From Bacteroides stercorirosoris (GTDB lineage: Bacteria > Bacteroidota > Bacteroidia > Bacteroidales > Bacteroidaceae), in NCBI RefSeq assembly GCF_900142015.1, contig NZ_FQZN01000046.1:1-36199 (forward strand): a DNA stretch of 36,199 nucleotides, given 5' to 3'. A model generated the notes under the pieces. That model made no database searches. It was given only the letters and a program-made list of their open reading frames with translations, and was not told where the DNA came from. Position numbers and translations under genes: made by a program. This document shows, piece after piece, positions 22,399 to 31,180 of this stretch (positions within the stretch are counted from its first letter, which is position 1; each line of letters opens with the position of its first letter).

Positions 22399-24069
22399 AT
22401 GAAGCAAAGACTACTACTTGGAACTATTATTGCATTGTTATTTGGAGCTTGTGGCCGTACTGACGTTCGTTTGCATTGTGCGGATGAACTGATAGAACAA
22501 AACCTGAAAGACAGTGCAAGTCTGATACTTGCCGGAATAAAGCATCCGGGATCTTTTTCTGAATCCGACCGCGCCCTTTATGCTTTGTTGGCTGCCGAAG
22601 TGGCTCGTAATGAAGATCGTCTGGGCGAAATCGACACTTTGCTTACCGTAGCTTTGGATTATTACCGTGCTTCTGCGGATAGTGTGCATCTTGTCCGCGC
22701 CTTGTTTTGTGCGGGGCAGGTGGCACGTTCTTTTCAGCGCAATGAAGAGGCTATGAAATTTTTTCTGGAGGCTTTGCCCTATTCGGAGGGGCAACAGGTG
22801 AGTGATTACTGGCGGTATTTAGTGAACACCTGGGCGGGGGTAGTGGCAGCAAAAGAACGCCTGTTCGAGGATAAAATACGTTATTCACAGAACGCCTTGG
22901 AGATGGCCCGTCGCATGAAGAATGCTTCCTATGAGTGTCTTTCACTGGGAGACATCGCTTACGGTCACCTCTTCTCCGGCCGGTATGACAGTGCCTTGCA
23001 TTATACTGAAGTCATGCACGAAATTGTTCTTCGCGATTCTCTGACGAGCCAGTTACCTTATATATATACGCGTTTTCAGGGAATTTATACTCAGAAAGGA
23101 GACTATGCCCTTGCTTTGCAATATGTGGATAAAGCTCTCCGGCATCGTGCGCCCACGGATTCTGCGAACATCACCGGCCATTATGCCGAAAAAGCCGCAA
23201 TGTTCGGCAAGCTGGGACAATATGATTCCGCCTATCATTACTTTCTTAAGTCCGAACCTTGTCCCGACCCTTTCACCCAGGAAGCCCGTTATTATAATAT
23301 GGCAGATACCTACTATGCCATGAAGCGTTATAAAGATGCTTATGAATACCTTTTGCGATACACTCAGATAGATGACTCCATAAAAACTGCCACCAAAAGT
23401 TCCGAATTGATAGCTTTACAGAGTCTTTATCAGCATGAACGACTTCGGGCGGATAATCTGCGTTGGCGTGCTCAGGTGGCCGAGCATAAACACCGGGTGT
23501 ATTGGATTATAGCTGTATCCGTAACTCTTTTGTGGTTGGCGGGAGGTATTTATTTGATTTTTTACCGTCGTAATCGTCACCGTCTGATTGTCCAGCAGAA
23601 ACAGCTTATCGGGCAGCAGGAGCAAATCATTGCCCAGCAAGAAGAGTTGCGCCATCGCAGCGAAGAACATCTGGAGAATTTGCAAAAGATAAATGAGCTT
23701 CAGCAGAAAGAGGGAGAATTGAAAGGCGCCTTTTTCCGGCAACTGAATTTTAGCATTTTGCAGCAAGTGGGGGAGGTCAGAAAGAATGGTAACATCATCT
23801 TTTCGGATAAAGACTGGGATGTGATAACTGAGAATGCCGATGCTATATTCAATAATTTCACCTTGCGCTTGCGGGAATCTTATCCCGAACTGAACAAAGA
23901 AGATTTGCGCTATTGCTGCATGGTGAAAATGCAATTATCACAGTCTGAAATGGCGCAGATCATGCACTTGGAAAAGGATTCCGTCAAGAAGCGTCTCAAA
24001 CGTATCCGTGTTGATAAAATAGGATCGGGAAGTGGCATGACTTTAGAGGATTTATTGCGGAATTTCTGA
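22399..24069 (+). CDS. TPR-repeat membrane lipoprotein with C-terminal helix-turn-helix
   Basis: Protein of 556 aa with a lipoprotein-like signal (LLFGAC, Cys18). Tetratricopeptide repeats span about residues 25-345 (for example YDSALHYTEVMHEIV and DYALALQYVDKAL). A single membrane helix (about 370-390, IIAVSVTLLWLAGGIYLIFY) is followed by a Gln/Glu-rich coiled coil (about 400-445). The C-terminal ~70 residues (PELNKEDLRYCCMVKMQLSQ then a predicted HTH at SEMAQIMHLEKDSVKKRLKR) resemble the LuxR-like end of Bacteroides TPR regulators. This architecture suggests a membrane-tethered sensor that controls genes directly. Targets are unknown, but the two genes downstream on the same strand are candidates. 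Confidence 0.8.
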   Translation: MKQRLLLGTIIALLFGACGRTDVRLHCADELIEQNLKDSASLILAGIKHPGSFSESDRALYALLAAEVARNEDRLGEIDTLLTVALDYYRASADSVHLVRALFCAGQVARSFQRNEEAMKFFLEALPYSEGQQVSDYWRYLVNTWAGVVAAKERLFEDKIRYSQNALEMARRMKNASYECLSLGDIAYGHLFSGRYDSALHYTEVMHEIVLRDSLTSQLPYIYTRFQGIYTQKGDYALALQYVDKALRHRAPTDSANITGHYAEKAAMFGKLGQYDSAYHYFLKSEPCPDPFTQEARYYNMADTYYAMKRYKDAYEYLLRYTQIDDSIKTATKSSELIALQSLYQHERLRADNLRWRAQVAEHKHRVYWIIAVSVTLLWLAGGIYLIFYRRNRHRLIVQQKQLIGQQEQIIAQQEELRHRSEEHLENLQKINELQQKEGELKGAFFRQLNFSILQQVGEVRKNGNIIFSDKDWDVITENADAIFNNFTLRLRESYPELNKEDLRYCCMVKMQLSQSEMAQIMHLEKDSVKKRLKRIRVDKIGSGSGMTLEDLLRNF

Positions 24070-24192
24070 TTTGTCCCCCTGCCTTTTGAAGAGTAAATAC
24101 TCTTTATCTGGTTGAAAATTAGACCTGTAATCAACGTTTTTCTTCTTCTTATTTGTCCCCCGGTTTTATTTCCCGATTTCATTGTTACCCCT

Positions 24193-24200
24193 TAATTTTG
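24193..24200 (+). promoter_or_regulatory. Predicted -7 element of the MORN-repeat gene
   Basis: TAATTTTG fits TAnnTTTG and lies 26 bp before the ATG at 24227. It would let the two-gene unit 24227-26261 be expressed separately from the upstream regulator. Confidence 0.6.
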
Positions 24201-24226
24201 CGGCATAAACAAAATTAAGAACACAT

Positions 24227-25342
24227 ATGAGTATGACAATGAAAAAAGTTTTAGCTATATGCCTGTTACTGGTATGTACTTTTCCCTTATTAGCGCAGAA
24301 ACTCTATCAGGTTAATGAAGTTTCCGAAATAAACCTGGGTGACGGACGCTTTCTCTACCGTGATGCCAAAAAGGAGAAACCTCTGAACGGTGAATTCCGT
24401 ATAATCGACGGTTATCGTTCGCAATATGTGCAGGCTGAATTCAAGGAGGGCATGTTCGACGGAAAATATCAGGAATATTCCCGCAATGCGCTTCGTCGGG
24501 AGGGTTCTTATAAGGAAGGGCGTAAAAACGGTTTATTCCGCGAATATGTGGGCGGGGCACTTACCCAGGAGTACACCTTCCGTAATGACACTCTTGATGG
24601 GGCGGTTATTTCTTATTTCCAAAATGGAAAAGTATCTCGTTCTGCATTCTTCAAAAACGGTAGGGAGCATGGCAATTTTAAAGAATACAACCATGAGACC
24701 GGTGAAGTACGCTCGGACAATAACTATGAAGATGGTTTGGAGCATGGCCGGCAGTGGGCTTATCTGCAAGCCAGATACGACTATACCAGGACTTATACCT
24801 GTGAGCATGGCAAACGTATGGGAAAGTATGAGGAGCGCTTTGCCGACACGGACACTCCGAAGGTTCTGGGACAATATGAGAATGGGATGAAGACCGGTTG
24901 CTGGTTGGAGTTCAATGACCTGGGTGATACGCTTTCTGTTGAAAACTATGCAAACGACTTGCTGGACGGTGAAAAAATAGTCTTTGCCGGTGGTGTACGC
25001 GAAGAAATACAGCATTACAAAGCCGGAAAGAAAGACGGACTTTTTGTTCTATTGGATTATTCTACCGGTAAGCCAAAGCGTGAAACGAATTATAAGAACG
25101 GACGGAAAAATGGTACGGAGCGCGTTTGGGTAACCAGTAACCGTAATGATTTCATTGAGACTTATACTTATGTCAACGACCGTAGGCATGGCCCATACGA
25201 AGCTGTTTATCAGGAAGACAAGCAACAGAGCATCAAAGCGGGTACTCTGAAAACTAAAGGGCAGTACCGGAGTGACAGCCGCTCGGGACATTGGATTTCT
25301 TATGATACCACCGGAAAGATTGAGAAAGAATGGGATGAATAA
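24227..25342 (+). CDS. Secreted MORN-like (YwqK-type) repeat protein
   Basis: 371 aa with a Sec signal peptide (MKKVLAICLLLVCTFPLLAQ, cleavage probably after LLAQ). About ten repeats of roughly 22-24 residues follow, of the form G-x-F/Y-x-x-Y...-x-x-Y-K-x-G-x-x-x-G (for example GMFDGKYQEY, GRKNGLFREY and GREHGNFKEY), the MORN-variant or YwqK type (PF07661). Such proteins are often labelled YwqK family antitoxin, but nothing here indicates a toxin-antitoxin role. The start may be the ATG at 24227 or the third ATG at 24239, which gives a more typical signal peptide. The next gene starts 37 bp after the stop, so the two are probably cotranscribed. Confidence 0.8.
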   Translation: MSMTMKKVLAICLLLVCTFPLLAQKLYQVNEVSEINLGDGRFLYRDAKKEKPLNGEFRIIDGYRSQYVQAEFKEGMFDGKYQEYSRNALRREGSYKEGRKNGLFREYVGGALTQEYTFRNDTLDGAVISYFQNGKVSRSAFFKNGREHGNFKEYNHETGEVRSDNNYEDGLEHGRQWAYLQARYDYTRTYTCEHGKRMGKYEERFADTDTPKVLGQYENGMKTGCWLEFNDLGDTLSVENYANDLLDGEKIVFAGGVREEIQHYKAGKKDGLFVLLDYSTGKPKRETNYKNGRKNGTERVWVTSNRNDFIETYTYVNDRRHGPYEAVYQEDKQQSIKAGTLKTKGQYRSDSRSGHWISYDTTGKIEKEWDE

Positions 25343-25379
25343 AACACTTATTATAAACTGTTTAAAAATTGAATGTAAA

Positions 25380-26261
25380 ATGAAAATCTTAGTATCATTA
25401 TCTGTTGCAGGCCTTTTGTTGCTTGCTTCGTGTGGCGGTAAAGGCAAGGATGCAGCTTCCATGAGTTATAGTCAGGAAGATGCGAATGAAGTTATCGCTT
25501 ACTACAACATCACTGTCGATCTGATGAAAAAACTCGTAACGACGGATGATATTTCCAAAACGTTGGCGTACATGAAAAAAGACGGTAAAGGCTTTGTCAT
25601 AGCTCCCATCGTCAATCGTTCTTATTTTCAGGGTAAAGACACGACGGCATTACTGAATCCGGGTGACTGTTTCCCGGATGCGGTACGTGATAGTTTGAAG
25701 GCGCTTTGCCTGGCTTATGTGGATGCGTCAAACAAAGTGTATGCTAATTATGAAGAGTACTGTCGATATATTAAGGCGGAAGACTATAAGGACGACCAGT
25801 ATGCCAAGGGGCGTGAAATAGCCGCCGATCAGGAAGAACAAGGAAATCGGATACAGGAACTTCGTGCGCGGATCTATGCTCTGGTGACCCCTTATGCCGA
25901 CAAGGCAGAAGAGGCGACATTAAAGGATAATCCTCTGAAAGACCATATCATGGCTGGGAAAGCATTGATTTCTTCTTTGGAGGCAGTGCTTGAAGGTTAT
26001 GATTCGGATGTTGCCAAAGAACAAATGCAGTCTTTGTATGATGCTGTGAATACTCAGAAGGAGGCGGCTTCAAAGATAGAGAAGTTGAAAGACTATTCCA
26101 GTGAAATGATGAGTTATGAAGACATGGTTAACGATACTGATAAGTTCCTGGGTGAACTTCGCAAGCACTTGCGTGATGGGAAGTTTACCGAAAGCGGGTA
26201 TAAAGAATTACTTTATAATTATAATCATGTAATCGACGATTACAATCGCTTCGTAAATTGA
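25380..26261 (+). CDS. YiiG-like (DUF3829-type) lipoprotein
   Basis: Lipoprotein of 293 aa. The start is set at the ATG at 25380 because it gives MKILVSLSVAGLLLLASCGG with lipidated Cys18; a longer open frame upstream overlaps the MORN gene and is not used. The mature part is helical and rich in Tyr, Asp and Lys, with two long helices (about 115-205 and 215-290) ending YNHVIDDYNRFVN. It resembles DUF3829/YiiG lipoproteins, but I hold that assignment only moderately. Envelope location is expected and function is unknown. A bidirectional terminator follows. Confidence 0.75.
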   Translation: MKILVSLSVAGLLLLASCGGKGKDAASMSYSQEDANEVIAYYNITVDLMKKLVTTDDISKTLAYMKKDGKGFVIAPIVNRSYFQGKDTTALLNPGDCFPDAVRDSLKALCLAYVDASNKVYANYEEYCRYIKAEDYKDDQYAKGREIAADQEEQGNRIQELRARIYALVTPYADKAEEATLKDNPLKDHIMAGKALISSLEAVLEGYDSDVAKEQMQSLYDAVNTQKEAASKIEKLKDYSSEMMSYEDMVNDTDKFLGELRKHLRDGKFTESGYKELLYNYNHVIDDYNRFVN

Positions 26262-26276
26262 GGATTATAGCACAAA

Positions 26277-26311
26277 AAAAAGGATGAACTTCATTGAAAT
26301 TCATCCTTTTT
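26277..26311. terminator. Bidirectional terminator between convergent genes
   Basis: AAAAAGGATGAA (26277-26288) and TTCATCCTTTTT (26300-26311) form a 12-bp stem with A and T flanks, so it works for the plus-strand lipoprotein gene and the minus-strand RRM gene. Confidence 0.9.
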
Positions 26312-26335
26312 CTGTGACGTATTATCTGAGAATAA

Positions 26336-26581
26336 TTAATTCTTCGGTAATGCTTCTTTAACAACCATCGGACGGCCTACATATTCAGCACCGTTCAATG
26401 CATTGATAGCGTTAGATGCTTCTGTAGAATCCGGCATTTCGATGAATGCAAATCCTTTGGATCTTCTTGTTTCACGGTCAGTGATGATTCTTACTGAGTC
26501 TACTGTTCCGTACTCTTCCATAACATCTCTCAAGTCTTGTTCTCTAACCTTGTAATTCAGGTTACCTACATACAAATTCAT
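26336..26581 (-). CDS. RRM-type RNA-binding protein
   Basis: Single RNA-recognition-motif protein, 81 aa. RNP2 is LYVGNL (residues 3-8) and RNP1 is KGFAFIEM (42-49), both intact with their aromatic RNA-stacking residues (Tyr4, Phe44, Phe46). It belongs to the small Bacteroides Rbp-type proteins that act as post-transcriptional regulators in a phylum without Hfq in most members. A weak -7 match, TTACTTTG, on the minus strand at 26722-26729 would give an A+T-rich 5' leader of about 135 nt. Which RNAs it binds cannot be read from the sequence. Confidence 0.9.
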   Translation of the reverse strand: MNLYVGNLNYKVREQDLRDVMEEYGTVDSVRIITDRETRRSKGFAFIEMPDSTEASNAINALNGAEYVGRPMVVKEALPKN

Positions 26582-26721
26582 AAATCTAAATAAAATAATA
26601 AATTAATAATTCAATAAACAAAGTTTTTGGAAGTTGTTAGGTCAGAGATGGAAATACTCAATACAGAGGAAGTACATATGTGAAATAATCAAATCAAATA
26701 AACTTTTTTATTGTTCGGGTA

Positions 26722-26729
26722 CAAAGTAA
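26722..26729 (-). promoter_or_regulatory. Possible -7 element of the RRM gene
   Basis: TTACTTTG on the minus strand differs from TAnnTTTG at one fixed position and lies about 140 bp before the ATG. It is the only candidate seen in the 229-bp gap 26582-26810, which is otherwise A+T-rich without clear features. Confidence 0.35.
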
Positions 26730-26810
26730 CGCATTCTATTTCAATAATGCACTATCTTTTGCTATCTTTTTTTTCGAAATATTCATTTTTGCATAAAAAA
26801 AAACAAAACT

Positions 26811-28124
26811 TCACGAATATCTTCTCGGATATCTCACCAATATAGCCAGCAATGCACATATTCCCATTGTAAACGGATAATACAAACTGCCGATGATGCT
26901 GATGGGGGAGATGCCGGCCAATCCCGCTGCAATCAGCAATTGGGCTCCATAAGGAATGATACCTTGTATCAGGCAGGAGAAAGTATCCAGGATGCTGGCT
27001 GTTTTCCGCCGGTCGAGGTGGAAGCGCAGGGCGATGTCTTTGGCTATCGGTCCGGTTGTAATGATGGCGATAGTATTGTTTGCCGTGCATAGATTGGCTA
27101 TGCTGACAAGGGCGGCAATACTTAGTTCTGCCCCTCGCTTGCCTTTTACGTGACGTGTCAGCCGGGAGATGATGAAGTCTATGCCTCCGTTGTAACGGAT
27201 GGTTTCGAGCATGCCTCCGGCAAGCAGGGTGATGATGATAAGTTCGCCCATTCCTGTGATGCCTGTTCCCATGGCACCGAACCAGTCGAAGAAAGCCGTG
27301 CCCATGTCCGTTCCGCTGCTGGCAATGCCTATGATGCCTGTGCTGAGAATGCCCAGTAGCAGAACCAGCATTACATTGACACCCGCCACTGCCGTACCCA
27401 GAACAATAAGATAGGGGATAACTTTTATCCATTCAATCGCCTGCGTCTGTGCGGGAGCTGATATGGATAATCCCTGGAATATATAGATACATAGCACAAT
27501 CAGTGCAGCCGGCACTACAATCATAAAGTTTACCCGGAATTTATCGCGCATAACGCAATCCTGTGTTTTGGTGGATGCTATTGTCGTATCTGAAATAAAT
27601 GAGAGATTATCCCCGAAAAATGATCCGCCTACTACAACGGCCACCATATACGGCAAGTCGATTCCCGTCTTTTCCGCCAGTCCGATGGCTACGGGGGTAA
27701 GTGCCACGATTGTCCCTACACTGGTACCTATGGAAAGTGAAATGAAACAGGCGGCAATGAAGATACCTGCCAGTAAGAGGTTGTCCGGCAGGATGCTCAG
27801 TGTCAGATTCACAGTTGCGTCGATTGCCCCCATCTGTTTGGCGCTTTGTGCGAAAGCTCCGGCGAGGATGAATATCCATATCATTAATATGATATTCTTG
27901 TTACTGGCTCCTACGGAGAACTGATATATCCGCTTTTCAAGGCTCAGTCCGCGCGTCAGTGCAATGGCATAGCAGGATGACAACAGGAATGCCACCGTAA
28001 TGGGCACTTTATAGAAATCATTGACAATCAGTGAGGTCACCAGATACAGGCATAAAAATACCGCCAGCGGACTTAATGCCCACCATCCGCCTTTCTTCTT
28101 ATTTGTTGTATTTGTAGTTTCCAA
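26811..28124 (-). CDS. Na+/H+ antiporter NhaC family protein
   Basis: Membrane antiporter of 437 aa with about 11 helices, matching the NhaC family (PF03553). Conserved blocks include SLSIGTSVGTIVALTPVAIGLAEK (residues about 129-152), GGSFFGDNLSFISDTTIAST with family-typical polar residues, and ANNTIAIITTGPIAKDIA near the C-terminal third. It likely exchanges Na+ for H+ at the cytoplasmic membrane, though some relatives carry organic anions. The gene is monocistronic, with a TATCTTTG promoter element 24 bp upstream. Confidence 0.85.
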   Translation of the reverse strand: METTNTTNKKKGGWWALSPLAVFLCLYLVTSLIVNDFYKVPITVAFLLSSCYAIALTRGLSLEKRIYQFSVGASNKNIILMIWIFILAGAFAQSAKQMGAIDATVNLTLSILPDNLLLAGIFIAACFISLSIGTSVGTIVALTPVAIGLAEKTGIDLPYMVAVVVGGSFFGDNLSFISDTTIASTKTQDCVMRDKFRVNFMIVVPAALIVLCIYIFQGLSISAPAQTQAIEWIKVIPYLIVLGTAVAGVNVMLVLLLGILSTGIIGIASSGTDMGTAFFDWFGAMGTGITGMGELIIITLLAGGMLETIRYNGGIDFIISRLTRHVKGKRGAELSIAALVSIANLCTANNTIAIITTGPIAKDIALRFHLDRRKTASILDTFSCLIQGIIPYGAQLLIAAGLAGISPISIIGSLYYPFTMGICALLAILVRYPRRYS

Positions 28125-28148
28125 GAATTCAAGTTTTTAAAAACGGTG

Positions 28149-28156
28149 CAAAGATA
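28149..28156 (-). promoter_or_regulatory. Predicted -7 element of the NhaC-type gene
   Basis: TATCTTTG on the minus strand, about 24 bp before the ATG; an exact TAnnTTTG match. Confidence 0.65.
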
Positions 28157-28253
28157 ATGTAAATCGAGTGCAGAACCAGGGTAACCGTATCAAAAGTTGG
28201 CTCGTATTCGTACAGAAATGAGGTAAATGATTTTAGCCTATGTATTCAATCTC

Positions 28254-28347
28254 TTAGACGCAGATGACACGGATGACACGGATTTAAAGGCTGCGCTGTC
28301 ACATCAATAAATAAAAAATCTGCGTCATCCGTGTCATCCGCGTCTAA
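28254..28347. repeat. Large inverted repeat with 32-bp arms
   Basis: Left arm 28254-28285 and right arm 28316-28347 are inverted copies with about three mismatches, each built on GATGACACGGATGAC-type units. A 30-bp loop separates them. It lies in the 366-bp gap between the NhaC-type and uxaA genes. I recognise this GATGACACGGA repeat as widespread in Bacteroides intergenic regions, so it is probably a dispersed extragenic element. Apart from the nhaC promoter and the uxaA terminator the rest of the gap shows nothing. Confidence 0.8.
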
Positions 28348-28410
28348 AAAATAAATCATCACTTCGTTCAAAACCGAAAAAAAATGAAGCAAGCTTTTTA
28401 TGCGGTTGCC

Positions 28411-28462
28411 CTGTAAAACCAAAAGGGCGGAACCTCTGAATTGTTCCGCCCCTCTGGTTCTT
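28411..28462 (-). terminator. Terminator of the lacI-uxaA unit
   Basis: AACCAAAAGGGCGGAAC (28417-28433) pairs with GTTCCGCCCCTCTGGTT (28443-28459), with small internal mismatches. It is followed on the minus strand by a T-rich tract and lies about 30 bp after the uxaA stop. Confidence 0.85.
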
Positions 28463-28491
28463 TTTTTATTTTTTAATTTTCAACCTTAAAT

Positions 28492-29982
28492 TTATAAAGT
28501 AACTCCCGTCTTGAAAATTGCGATCTCCTTATAGCCTTTCTTCTCATTATTTACGAATTCACCGCTTGCTACCCGGATGATGTAATCGATAAACCGCTCA
28601 CAAGTCTTTTCCATCGGTTCGTTCTCCACGATAACTCCGGCGTTGAAGTCGATCCAGCCCGGTTTGTTTTTCGCCAATGTGGAATTGGTTGAAATCTTCA
28701 TAGTCGGTACATACGTACCGAACGGCGTACCGCGTCCCGTGGTAAACAGTACCATGTGGCAACCGCAGGAAGCCAGTGCTGTTGCTGCCACCAGGTCATT
28801 GCCCGGAGCCGATAACAGGTTCAATCCTTTCACTTTCAGGCGTTCACCGTACGGCAGTACACCTTCTACATAACTTTTACCGCACTTCTGTGTGCATCCC
28901 AGCGCCTTGTCTTCCAATGTTGAGATACCGCCGGCTTTATTTCCCGGAGACGGATTTTCGCCCACCGGTTCACCGTGTGATAGGAAATACTCTTTGAAGT
29001 CATTTATCAGTTTCACTGTTTCCTCAAACAGCTCTTTATTGCGGCAGCGGTTCATCAGTATGGTTTCCGCACCGAACATTTCCGGTACCTCCGTCAATAC
29101 ACTCGTACCTCCTTGCGCTACCAGGAAGTCGGAGAACATACCCAGCAACGGGTTAGCCGTGATGCCGGAGAAACCATCCGAACCGCCGCATTTCAGGCCG
29201 ACGCGCAACTCACTCAGAGGCACATCTACGCGTTCATCCTTGCTTGCTTTCTCGTATAATTCGCGCAGCAGGTTCATACCTTCTTCGTATTCGTCACCCA
29301 CCTTCTGTGTCACCATAAACTTCACGCGGTCTTCATCGTATTCACCCAGAAATTCACGGAATACGTCCGGTTGATTGTTCTCACAACCCAATCCTACCAC
29401 CAGCACTGCGCCTGCATTGGGATGCAACACCATGTCACGCAGAATCTTCTTCGTGTTCTCATGGTCGTCGCCCAACTGCGAACAGCCGTAATTATGCGGA
29501 TACGCCATAATAGCATCCACCCCTTTGCCGCCCGTTTCCCGGCGCAGACCTTCGGCAAGCTGATTGATGATACCGTTCACACAGCCCACAGTCGGGATAA
29601 TCCAGATTTCGTTACGGATACCCACATCGCCATTCTTACGGCGATATCCTTTGAAAGTCAAATCTTTGTGCGGTATATCCAGTGTGACGCTTGTCGGATT
29701 ATATGTATAATCCAGCAGTCCTGCCAGGTTGGTTTGGATATTGTTTTCATTCATCCAGTCGCCCTGCTTTTTTGCCATACGCGCATGACCGATGGGATAA
29801 CCGTATTTGATGACGTTTTCGCCTTCCGCAAAGTCTTTCAATGCAAATTTGTGTCCGGCGGGAACTTCCTCATTCAGTGTGATTTCCACCCCGTCCACTG
29901 TGAGTTTTTCTCCTGCCGGCAGTGTCACGATTGCTACTGCTACATTATCCGCAGGATTGATTTTAAGGTACTTCGTTTCCAT
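28492..29982 (-). CDS. uxaA: Altronate dehydratase (UxaA family)
   Basis: Dehydratase converting D-altronate to 2-keto-3-deoxygluconate in hexuronate breakdown, 496 aa, full length for UxaA. An N-terminal SAF domain (about 1-90, with GHKFALKDFAEGENVIKYGYPIG) is followed by the large GD/AH domain. Metal- or cluster-binding Cys/His motifs include YPHNYGCSQLG, GLGCENNQ, LKCGGSDGFSG and CTQKCGKS. A few UxaA relatives act on galactarate, so substrate is inferred from the neighbours kdgK and eda. It starts 42 bp after the lacI-type gene and is probably cotranscribed with it. Confidence 0.9.
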   Translation of the reverse strand: METKYLKINPADNVAVAIVTLPAGEKLTVDGVEITLNEEVPAGHKFALKDFAEGENVIKYGYPIGHARMAKKQGDWMNENNIQTNLAGLLDYTYNPTSVTLDIPHKDLTFKGYRRKNGDVGIRNEIWIIPTVGCVNGIINQLAEGLRRETGGKGVDAIMAYPHNYGCSQLGDDHENTKKILRDMVLHPNAGAVLVVGLGCENNQPDVFREFLGEYDEDRVKFMVTQKVGDEYEEGMNLLRELYEKASKDERVDVPLSELRVGLKCGGSDGFSGITANPLLGMFSDFLVAQGGTSVLTEVPEMFGAETILMNRCRNKELFEETVKLINDFKEYFLSHGEPVGENPSPGNKAGGISTLEDKALGCTQKCGKSYVEGVLPYGERLKVKGLNLLSAPGNDLVAATALASCGCHMVLFTTGRGTPFGTYVPTMKISTNSTLAKNKPGWIDFNAGVIVENEPMEKTCERFIDYIIRVASGEFVNNEKKGYKEIAIFKTGVTL

Positions 29983-30024
29983 ATTCTTGTTTTTAGTTAG
30001 TTACTACTTATTACTTATTTCCCA

Positions 30025-31083
30025 TCACTTATTCGAGTAGAACTCTATATTCTCCTTCGTCAACAAGTCAATCGGCATGAAATTTTCTCTCGGCACTTCC
30101 TTCTTGAAAATCAGGTGGTCGCACAGCGCTTTGATGCCGTCAAATCCCTGAAGTTCCGGCTGTTGGGCGATGAGGAAGAAGACGCTTCCCTGTTTCAGGC
30201 AGTTTACGTTACGTTCCAGCAAGTCATACCCCATCAGATTGAAATCCGTTTTCTTTTGCTTCAGTAAATACTCTCCGACGATATACACTTTCGAATTGAA
30301 AGTAATACCGTTCTTTACATCCGGATGTTTTCTGAAAAACTCATCCAGCATCTGTGCATCATCGCTGTCCCGTTTGGCATGCAGGTTCAGTTCCCAGATG
30401 CGGCAATCGGGATGATACTTCAACATATACTCCCGGAAGCCGATCTCCCGGCGTTCCTGTTGGTTAGAACCCACGATACCCTCGTTTATCTTGCGGAAAA
30501 TCACGATCTCCCGTTCCCCTCCGGCAAGCAACATCATCATCTTTGCGGCGAAATACCCGCTCTGATGTGAATTCTGTCCGAAGAAAGAGAGGGCAGGCTG
30601 GTCTTTCAGATTCGAGTCTATATATATATAAGGTATAGAACGTTTGTTCAGTTCCTCTGTAAAAGGCTTTGTATATTGTGGTACGGTTGGGGCAAGCATG
30701 ATTCCGTCCGGCTCCTGCTCCAAAATGCTCTGGGCCACATCACCGAACGAATGATAGTCGAACGGATCATAATAGGAGAGGTTTACGGAGATGTTGAAGT
30801 CCGAATACGTCACCAGCGCCTCATGGATGCCCGCTTCCACAGCCGTCCAATATTCGCCCTTCTCATGCTGCGGCAATAAACAGGAGAAAGTGTATTTCTT
30901 GTTCGATGCCAATGCACTGGCATACATGTTAGGTTGGTAATCCAGCTGTTTCAGAATTTCCTCCACCCGTTTCCGGCTGGCTTCCGACACACCGCTACGC
31001 CCGTGTATCACACGATCTACTGTCCCCACTGATACATCCGCCATTTTGGCGATATCTTTGATACGTATTCTTTCAGACCCCAT
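30025..31083 (-). CDS. LacI-family transcriptional regulator
   Basis: DNA-binding regulator of 352 aa. The N-terminal HTH (residues about 6-55, RIKDIAKMADVSVGTVDRVIHGRSGVSE) is of the LacI type. It is followed by a periplasmic-binding-like sensor domain (about 65-345) with the typical DGIMLAPTVP segment. The protein is divergent from kdgK-eda and is followed by uxaA, so it most likely senses a hexuronate intermediate such as keto-deoxygluconate and controls both arms. A 26-bp palindrome between the divergent promoters is the probable operator. Whether it represses or activates cannot be told from the sequence. Confidence 0.9.
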   Translation of the reverse strand: MGSERIRIKDIAKMADVSVGTVDRVIHGRSGVSEASRKRVEEILKQLDYQPNMYASALASNKKYTFSCLLPQHEKGEYWTAVEAGIHEALVTYSDFNISVNLSYYDPFDYHSFGDVAQSILEQEPDGIMLAPTVPQYTKPFTEELNKRSIPYIYIDSNLKDQPALSFFGQNSHQSGYFAAKMMMLLAGGEREIVIFRKINEGIVGSNQQERREIGFREYMLKYHPDCRIWELNLHAKRDSDDAQMLDEFFRKHPDVKNGITFNSKVYIVGEYLLKQKKTDFNLMGYDLLERNVNCLKQGSVFFLIAQQPELQGFDGIKALCDHLIFKKEVPRENFMPIDLLTKENIEFYSNK

Positions 31084-31144
31084 ATATTTTATAATTTATC
31101 GGAACTTGTGTCCGCGCACAATAATAATCTTAATATTTTCGACA

Positions 31145-31152
31145 CAAATATA
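31145..31152 (-). promoter_or_regulatory. Predicted -7 element of lacI-uxaA
   Basis: TATATTTG on the minus strand, about 62 bp before the lacI-type ATG. Its upstream -33 region falls inside the 26-bp palindrome. Confidence 0.6.
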
Positions 31153-31154
31153 TG

Positions 31155-31180
31155 ACAATTTTTGTAATTACGAAAATTGT
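31155..31180. promoter_or_regulatory. Operator-like 26-bp palindrome between divergent promoters
   Basis: ACAATTTT-T-GTAATTAC-G-AAAATTGT reads as its own reverse complement except at one symmetric base pair (positions 9 and 18). It overlaps the -33 element of the kdgK promoter (TTTG at 31161-31164) and the -33 region of the lacI promoter. This is the expected placing for the operator of the adjacent LacI-family regulator. Confidence 0.75.

Noticed and set aside
24227..25342. Antitoxin of a toxin-antitoxin pair
   Set aside because: MORN-variant proteins are often named YwqK family antitoxin, but here the protein has a secretion signal and no toxin-like neighbour.
25272..25379. N-terminal extension of the YiiG-like lipoprotein
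   Set aside because: The added 36 residues overlap the MORN gene and would bury the lipoprotein signal that starts at 25380.
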